NCBI GenBank assembly: GCA_964479695.1
Contig: CAYZSO010000011.1
Span: 1 to 64,000, forward strand
Origin: JAAYZH01 sp964479695
GTDB lineage: Bacteria > Bacillota > Clostridia > Saccharofermentanales > Fastidiosipilaceae
Direction of reading: 5' to 3'
Length of the DNA stretch: 64,000 nucleotides
The number at the start of each line of letters is the position of its first letter. The stretch's first letter is position 1. The notes beneath the pieces were generated by a model. It searched no databases. It was not told the origin of the DNA and saw nothing but the letters and a program-made list of their open reading frames with translations. The position numbers and the translations under genes were made by a program. Positions 59,738 to 64,000 of the stretch are shown in pieces.

Positions 59738-61045
59738 CTGGAACTTGAAGGCCTTCATGCCGAGGTATTCGGCGCGATCACCCAGTTCTTCCTCGATGCG
59801 GAGAAGCTGGTTGTACTTGGCCACGCGGTCAGTACGGGCCGGAGCACCGGTCTTGATCTGACCGGCATTCAGAGCGACCACGAGGTCTGCGATCGTTGCA
59901 TCTTCGGTCTCGCCGGAACGATGGGAGACGACAGAAGTCATGTTGGCGAGGCGAGCGGTTTCCATAGCATCCATCGTTTCGGTCAGGGTGCCGATCTGGT
60001 TCAGTTTGATCAGGATGGAGTTAGCAGCCTTCAGCTCAATGCCCTTCTGCAGGCGGCTGGAGTTGGTGACGAAGAGATCATCGCCGACCAGCTGGATCTT
60101 GTGGCCTAGGCGCTCCGTGAGTTTCGCCCAGCCTTCCCAGTCTTCTTCTGCGAGGCCGTCTTCCAAGGAGACGATCGGGTATTTGTTAACGAAATCTTCC
60201 CAGTAATCGATCATTTCGTCAGAAGTTTTCACTTCGCCGGTCTTCCAGAAGAAGTAGGTGCCCTCGGGTTTGCCCGCTTCTTTCGCCGCTTCGTAAAGTT
60301 CGGTCATGGCAGGATCCATGGCGAGCATGAAGTCTTCGCCGGGTCTGAAGCCTGCGCTCTCGATTGCCTTCACCAGGTATTGCAGCGCTTCTTCGTCAGA
60401 AGCCAGGTTCGGTGCGAAACCACCCTCGTCGCCGATCGCTGTGGAGAGGCCGGCCTTCTTCAGGAGTTTCTTGAGGTTCTGATAGACGTCAGAGCACCAT
60501 TGCAGCGCTTCGCTCCAAGACTTGGCGCCGACAGGCATGATCATGAATTCCTGAAGGTTCAGGTTCGAGTCGGCGTGTTTGCCGCCGTTCATGACGTTCA
60601 TCATCGGGACAGGAAGGACGTGCGCATTGAGGCCGCCTAAGTAGAAGAAAAGACTCTCACCACGGTGGGCTGCTGCGGCTTTGGCCACCGCAAGAGAGAC
60701 ACCCAAAATTGCATTGGCACCGAGCTTGTTCTTGTTCGGGGTACCGTCGAGCTCAATCATCAGGGTGTCAATGCCGCGCTGATCGAAAATGCTCTTGCCG
60801 ATCACAGCCGGAGCGATGACATCGTTGACATTCGCAACTGCCTTCAGGACGCCCTTGCCCTGGTAACGGGATTTGTCGCCGTCGCGGAGCTCAGTGGCCT
60901 CGAATGCGCCGGTGGAAGCGCCGGACGGTACGGCAGCGCGGCCCAAAACGCCACACTCTGTAATAACATCTACTTCTACAGTCGGGGTGCCGCGGGAATC
61001 CAGGATCTCTCTGGCCTTTACGGACTTGATCACATCACAACTCAT
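59732..61045 (-). CDS. eno: Enolase
   Basis: A 437-residue enzyme that converts 2-phosphoglycerate to phosphoenolpyruvate. SVKAREILDSRGTPTVEVDV at the start, NGGKHADSNLNLQEFMI in the middle and VSHRSGETEDATIADLVV near the end are family signatures. Metal-binding acidic residues and the catalytic Lys region (SILIKLNQIGTLTETM) are present. AAGGAGG upstream fixes ATG 61045; the longer frame to 61111 has no such site. The 3' end runs into a 19-bp repeat, and a strong terminator follows. Confidence 0.97.
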   Translation of the reverse strand: MSCDVIKSVKAREILDSRGTPTVEVDVITECGVLGRAAVPSGASTGAFEATELRDGDKSRYQGKGVLKAVANVNDVIAPAVIGKSIFDQRGIDTLMIELDGTPNKNKLGANAILGVSLAVAKAAAAHRGESLFFYLGGLNAHVLPVPMMNVMNGGKHADSNLNLQEFMIMPVGAKSWSEALQWCSDVYQNLKKLLKKAGLSTAIGDEGGFAPNLASDEEALQYLVKAIESAGFRPGEDFMLAMDPAMTELYEAAKEAGKPEGTYFFWKTGEVKTSDEMIDYWEDFVNKYPIVSLEDGLAEEDWEGWAKLTERLGHKIQLVGDDLFVTNSSRLQKGIELKAANSILIKLNQIGTLTETMDAMETARLANMTSVVSHRSGETEDATIADLVVALNAGQIKTGAPARTDRVAKYNQLLRIEEELGDRAEYLGMKAFKFQN

Positions 61046-61214
61046 AACTTCAATATCCTCCTTATAGGCTTCACCCGAATGGGTGAAAGCAAGACATGTG
61101 TACCGTCTCATTATAAATTAACGGGCAGGATTTTGTTATACTTATTGTGATTCTGCGTGAAACTTTGTGCGATTTTTATCAATTGTCTAGTTCCGCGCAG
61201 TGGGGGGAGGGTGT

Positions 61215-61262
61215 TTTGGCCAAAGCCCCTGCCAAAGCCCTTGCCGAAGCCCTTCCCGAAAG
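61215..61262 (+). repeat. Dispersed palindrome with derived 12-bp tandem repeat
   Basis: A perfect TTTGGCCAAA at 61215 is followed by GCC plus three 12-base units CCTGCCAAAGCC, CTTGCCGAAGCC and CTTCCCGAAAGG, as if the right half of the motif had been copied in tandem. It ends at the ribosome binding site of the kinase gene. Confidence 0.7.
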
Positions 61263-61271
61263 GAGCGCAAC

Positions 61272-62264
61272 ATGGCGGAACTTGGTGCTATGCCATTTAT
61301 TTCTTCTGAGGAGTTGGAGGAGAATTTCGGTTCGCAGCGGACGGAACAGCTGGCTCGCGACAGCGAATACAACTTCTTGAAGAGTGTTACAGATATTGCT
61401 TACGAGGCGGCGTGGAGCCGTGAAGTGAAGGCGATTTTTATTTCCGGTCCAACCTCGTCGGGGAAGACGACTTTTGCTGACCGTTTGGGTTCGGCCATTC
61501 ATTTGTATGGCCGCCCGACGAGGCGCATTTCGCTGGATGATTACTATTTTTCGGGCGATTATGAGTTTGATGAGCAAGGCCGCCCCGACATGGAATCGAT
61601 TTCGACGATTGATGTGGAACTTCTGACGGCGCACCTGGCGGCCCTTCTCCGCGGCGAGGAGGTTTCGGTACCTTCGTATGATTTCACGACGCGGACGCGG
61701 ACTTACTTGCCGGAGAATCAGTATTCTTTGGCCAACAATGCCATCTTGGTGGTGGAGGGCCTTCACGGTCTCTCGGCTCAGGTGCTGGGCCGCCTTCCGC
61801 GCGAGCAGACGATGGGCGTTTTCATTTGCCCTTGGGCAACGCTTGTTGGTGACCGCAAGCTCTTGGTGCCGGAGCAGATCCGTCAGCTCCGCCGCATTTG
61901 CCGCGATTTCCTTCACCGCGGCACCGGTCCCCTCGCCACCCTCGACTACTGGACTGTGATCAGTGCAACGGAAGAGGTGACGTTTGAGGAATATGTTTCG
62001 CGCGCGGATTATTTCGTGAATTCTGTGATTAAGTATGAGTTTTTTGTCGTGGGCCCTCTGGCAGCCGGTTACCTCAAGCAGGATCTGGCCCGCCTGGAGT
62101 CCGGTGAGATCCTCACTTCGCCTTTGACCCGCACAGGTGAGTTCGCTGATCTGGATGCTGCGGTGGCCAAAGCCCGCTACCTCATCTACGTGAGCGAACG
62201 AATGCCTCAGCTCGACACGGATGTTGTCCCTCCCATGTCCATCTTGAATGAGTTTATTCATTAG
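61272..62264 (+). CDS. P-loop nucleoside kinase (uridine kinase-like)
   Basis: A 330-residue kinase of the phosphoribulokinase/uridine kinase family. The P-loop is AIFISGPTSSGKTTFADRL, then RRISLDDYYFSGDYEFDEQGR as substrate Asp region and NNAILVVEGLHGLS as Walker B. Related clostridial proteins are about 550 residues with an added N-terminal ThrRS-like part, which is missing here. The substrate is probably uridine or another nucleoside but is not certain, given the separate udk. AAAGGAG selects ATG 61272; the longer frame from 61200 translates repeats only. Confidence 0.87.
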   Translation: MAELGAMPFISSEELEENFGSQRTEQLARDSEYNFLKSVTDIAYEAAWSREVKAIFISGPTSSGKTTFADRLGSAIHLYGRPTRRISLDDYYFSGDYEFDEQGRPDMESISTIDVELLTAHLAALLRGEEVSVPSYDFTTRTRTYLPENQYSLANNAILVVEGLHGLSAQVLGRLPREQTMGVFICPWATLVGDRKLLVPEQIRQLRRICRDFLHRGTGPLATLDYWTVISATEEVTFEEYVSRADYFVNSVIKYEFFVVGPLAAGYLKQDLARLESGEILTSPLTRTGEFADLDAAVAKARYLIYVSERMPQLDTDVVPPMSILNEFIH

Positions 62265-62381
62265 GTTTGGGGTGTCGTTGGTGCTGGCTGAAGTGACTGA
62301 GGTGGCTGCGGAGGTTGCGGTGGCCAAAGCGGCAGAAGGCCACTGAGGTACGATAGAGTGACTGAAGTGCGAGAGGGCGGC

Positions 62382-62391
62382 TTTGGCCAAA
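62382..62391. repeat. Dispersed palindrome TTTGGCCAAA (intergenic copy)
   Basis: It occurs as GGCGGCTTTGGCCAAAAG, 50 bases before the metAA start. A half copy GGTGGCCAAAGCGGC lies near 62320 in the same spacer. GACTGAAGTG and GACTGAGGTG also repeat there. No gene. Confidence 0.8.
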
Positions 62392-62441
62392 AGATAACAG
62401 AAGCTGCGATTTCTGAGCAGTAGTAATAGAGGAGATAGTAT

Positions 62442-63365
62442 ATGCCTATTAAAATTCCCGCGGGCATTCCGTCCGGGCGAGTGCTGGAACAAGAATCGAT
62501 TTTTGTCATGACGAATGAGCGTGCGTATCATCAGGATATTCGCCCGCTACATATCTTGCTACTTAATTTGATGCCGAACAAACAAGATACGGAGGCGCAG
62601 TTTTTCCGTCTGCTGTCGAACTCACCACTGCAGGTGGAGGCGCATTTACTGTATACGGCTTCGTACCAACCGAAGCACACTTCCGAACAATACCTTGGGC
62701 GTTTCTATAAGACGTTTGAAGATATTGAGGGGCACTATTTCGATGGCATGATTGTTACCGGGGCGCCTGTGGAGCTTATGGAGTTTGAGGATGTCCACTA
62801 TTGGCGTGAGTTTTGCCGGATCTTGGAATGGAGCAAGACGCATGTTTTTTCGTCGATGTTTGTGTGTTGGGGGGCGCAGGCGGGGCTCTATTACTTCTAT
62901 GATGTGCCGAAGTATCGGTTGGCGAGTAAATGTTTCGGGGTGTTTCCGCATACTTTGGTGGCTGATCCGGATGAGGAGCTTTTCCGGGGATTTGATGATG
63001 TGTTCTATGCTCCGCATTCTCGGCATACCGAAGTGCGCACAGATGATTTGCGCGACCCGAACCTTGAAATTATGGCGGTTTCGCAGGAGGCCGGTGTTTT
63101 TGCTGTCCGTGACAAGGAACGCCGTTTCTTCGTTACCGGCCACGTCGAATATGACCCGCTGACACTGAAAAAAGAATACGAACGCGACAAAGCCCGCGGC
63201 CTAGACATTCATGTCCCGCAGAACTACTTTGAAAATGACGACCCTACGAAACAGGTGATCGTTCGCTGGCGTTCTTCTGCGAACTTGCTCTTTATGAACT
63301 GGCTGAACTACTACGTCTACCAGCAAACGCCGTATGACTTGGAGGGCATTGGCCGGCGCGCATGA
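62442..63365 (+). CDS. metAA: Homoserine O-acetyltransferase (MetA type)
   Basis: A 307-residue enzyme that acylates homoserine in methionine synthesis. The nucleophile Cys142 lies in MFVCWGAQAGLYY and the catalytic His in VTGHVEYDPLT. Residue 111 is Glu in GAPVELMEF. Glu there favours acetyl-CoA, while Gly is found in succinyl-CoA enzymes, so acetyltransferase is the better name. AGGAG upstream fixes the start. No SAM riboswitch was recognised in the spacer upstream. It starts 178 bases after the kinase gene. Confidence 0.94.
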   Translation: MPIKIPAGIPSGRVLEQESIFVMTNERAYHQDIRPLHILLLNLMPNKQDTEAQFFRLLSNSPLQVEAHLLYTASYQPKHTSEQYLGRFYKTFEDIEGHYFDGMIVTGAPVELMEFEDVHYWREFCRILEWSKTHVFSSMFVCWGAQAGLYYFYDVPKYRLASKCFGVFPHTLVADPDEELFRGFDDVFYAPHSRHTEVRTDDLRDPNLEIMAVSQEAGVFAVRDKERRFFVTGHVEYDPLTLKKEYERDKARGLDIHVPQNYFENDDPTKQVIVRWRSSANLLFMNWLNYYVYQQTPYDLEGIGRRA

Positions 63366-63424
63366 AGTAGGGTAACAGCAGTTACTAAGACTGGGCGAGG
63401 CGATTTGTTATACTCCGAACATAC

Positions 63425-63441
63425 GTTAACTATTGGTTAAC
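63425..63441. promoter_or_regulatory. Inverted repeat GTTAAC-N5-GTTAAC before thioredoxin
   Basis: Two GTTAAC hexamers, each self-complementary, are five bases apart. A TATACT at 63409-63414 may be the -10 box, which would put the repeat at or just behind the RNA start, a place for a repressor. The -35 is poor. Confidence 0.4.
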
Positions 63442-63468
63442 AGTGCTAGAGATATACGGGAGGCGGAC

Positions 63469-63813
63469 ATGGCTCTGGAATTGAATCATGAGAATTTTGA
63501 GGCAGAGGTTCTGCAGGAAGACACCTTGGTTTTGGTGGATTTTTGGGCGGAATGGTGTGGGCCCTGCCGGTCAATTGCACCGCTAATCGATCGTCTGGAT
63601 GAAGAATATGGTGACCGAATGCTCGTGGCCAGTGTGAATGTGGATGACGAGATGGTTATTGCTGAAGAGTATCGTGTTTCCAGTATCCCGACTGTTTTTA
63701 TTTATCAGAATGGCATTATTGTTGAGCGCCTTGTGGGCGCACATTCCTATAAAGAGTATGTAGAGGCTGTCGAGAAGTATCTTCCTGATCAGCCGGTGAA
63801 TTCTCCTTCTTAA
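63469..63813 (+). CDS. trxA: Thioredoxin
   Basis: A 114-residue thioredoxin. The redox centre is DFWAEWCGPCRSIAPLID, the cis-Pro lies in YRVSSIPTVFIYQNG, and the C-terminal helix follows. It reduces protein disulfides in the cytoplasm and may recycle the Gpx of this window. GGAGG six bases upstream selects ATG 63469; the reading from 63433 is less likely. It is separated from metAA by about 100 bases with a candidate promoter. Confidence 0.95.
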   Translation: MALELNHENFEAEVLQEDTLVLVDFWAEWCGPCRSIAPLIDRLDEEYGDRMLVASVNVDDEMVIAEEYRVSSIPTVFIYQNGIIVERLVGAHSYKEYVEAVEKYLPDQPVNSPS

Positions 63814-64000
63814 TGAGGTTTGAATCGTGATGAGGTTTGATTGAGGAGCCGTTTGTCAGTTCGGCATCAAGCCGGGCTGCTTTCTAGTTGGCTGCTTGGC
63901 TACTTGGTTACTTGGTGCTTAGCTACTTAGCCACTTGGCGCTAAAGAAAGACCTCACGCCTATCATGTTTTTCCTGCTCCGTCTGTTGCGATTTCTGCGG
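63814..64000 (+). other. Repetitive spacer, possible start of a further gene
   Basis: GGCTACTTGG-like 8-12 base units repeat at about 63880-63945. An open frame begins at ATG 63965 and runs off the end (MFFLLRLLRFLR). No convincing ribosome binding site precedes it, so it is only a possible partial gene. Confidence 0.3.

Noticed and set aside
1..64000. tRNA, tmRNA, SRP or RNase P RNA genes
   Set aside because: I saw no GGTTCRANTCC arm in a cloverleaf context and no known signatures. Without a covariance search a missed copy is possible.
1..64000. Antiphage defence island or prophage
   Set aside because: No nuclease, helicase, toxin-antitoxin, integrase or phage structural motif was found; genes are mostly housekeeping, transport and surface functions.

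Overview
The window reads as chromosomal DNA of a low-to-mid GC Gram-positive bacterium of the Bacillota, most likely Clostridia. The signs are strong AGGAGG-type ribosome binding sites, an LTA-synthase-like enzyme, a tad pilus locus without an outer-membrane secretin, a probable PerR box in front of a catalase, and a MetA with acetyltransferase-type residues. I cannot name the genus. No rRNA, tRNA, phage, plasmid, transposase or cas gene was seen.

Layout: 0.4-6 kb holds catalase, an MgtA-type Mg2+ P-type ATPase with a long leader, and a GNAT protein. 6.2-7.5 kb is a gene-free repeat island. 7.5-14 kb holds a Gfo/Idh/MocA oxidoreductase, a KdgF-like cupin, a HAD phosphatase, a zinc phospholipase C-like protein, a UMF1-type transporter, glutathione peroxidase and a YczE-like membrane protein. 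After a second repeat island comes an ArsR-type regulator with two ABC exporter halves (14.9-20.4 kb). Next are an orphan TadG-like beta-helix protein and an LtaS-like enzyme (both minus strand), then a possible structured RNA leading an R2K-type ATP-grasp protein and a GT-C-like membrane protein. 26.9-29.7 kb is kduI / AraC regulator / kduD. 30.0-42.9 kb is a tad (Flp) pilus operon followed by a giant von Willebrand A protein and a DUF192 protein. The rest holds a LysM polysaccharide deacetylase, udk, gpmI, a heterodimeric ABC exporter, a MATE exporter, an SseB-like protein, ogt, an S41 protease-like protein, eno, a P-loop nucleoside kinase, metAA and thioredoxin, broken by three more repeat islands.

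The genes form several modules. One is oxidative defence (catalase, Gpx, thioredoxin). One is use of pectin-derived unsaturated uronate (KdgF, KduI, KduD, AraC). One is glycolysis (GpmI, Eno). One is surface biogenesis (Flp pilus, VWA protein, LtaS-like enzyme, deacetylase). The last is export (two heterodimeric ABC systems, MATE).

The most unusual property is repeat architecture on three levels. First, a 10-bp palindrome TTTGGCCAAA, often extended to GGCTTTGGCCAAAGCC, is scattered through genes and spacers, and I counted 16 perfect copies by eye. Second, intergenic islands share one plan: arrays of a 60-67 bp unit facing inward around a roughly 311-bp element with terminal inverted repeats, often bordered by 32-46 bp AT-rich palindromes. 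Third, short in-frame tandem repeats sit in poorly conserved parts of otherwise ordinary enzymes.
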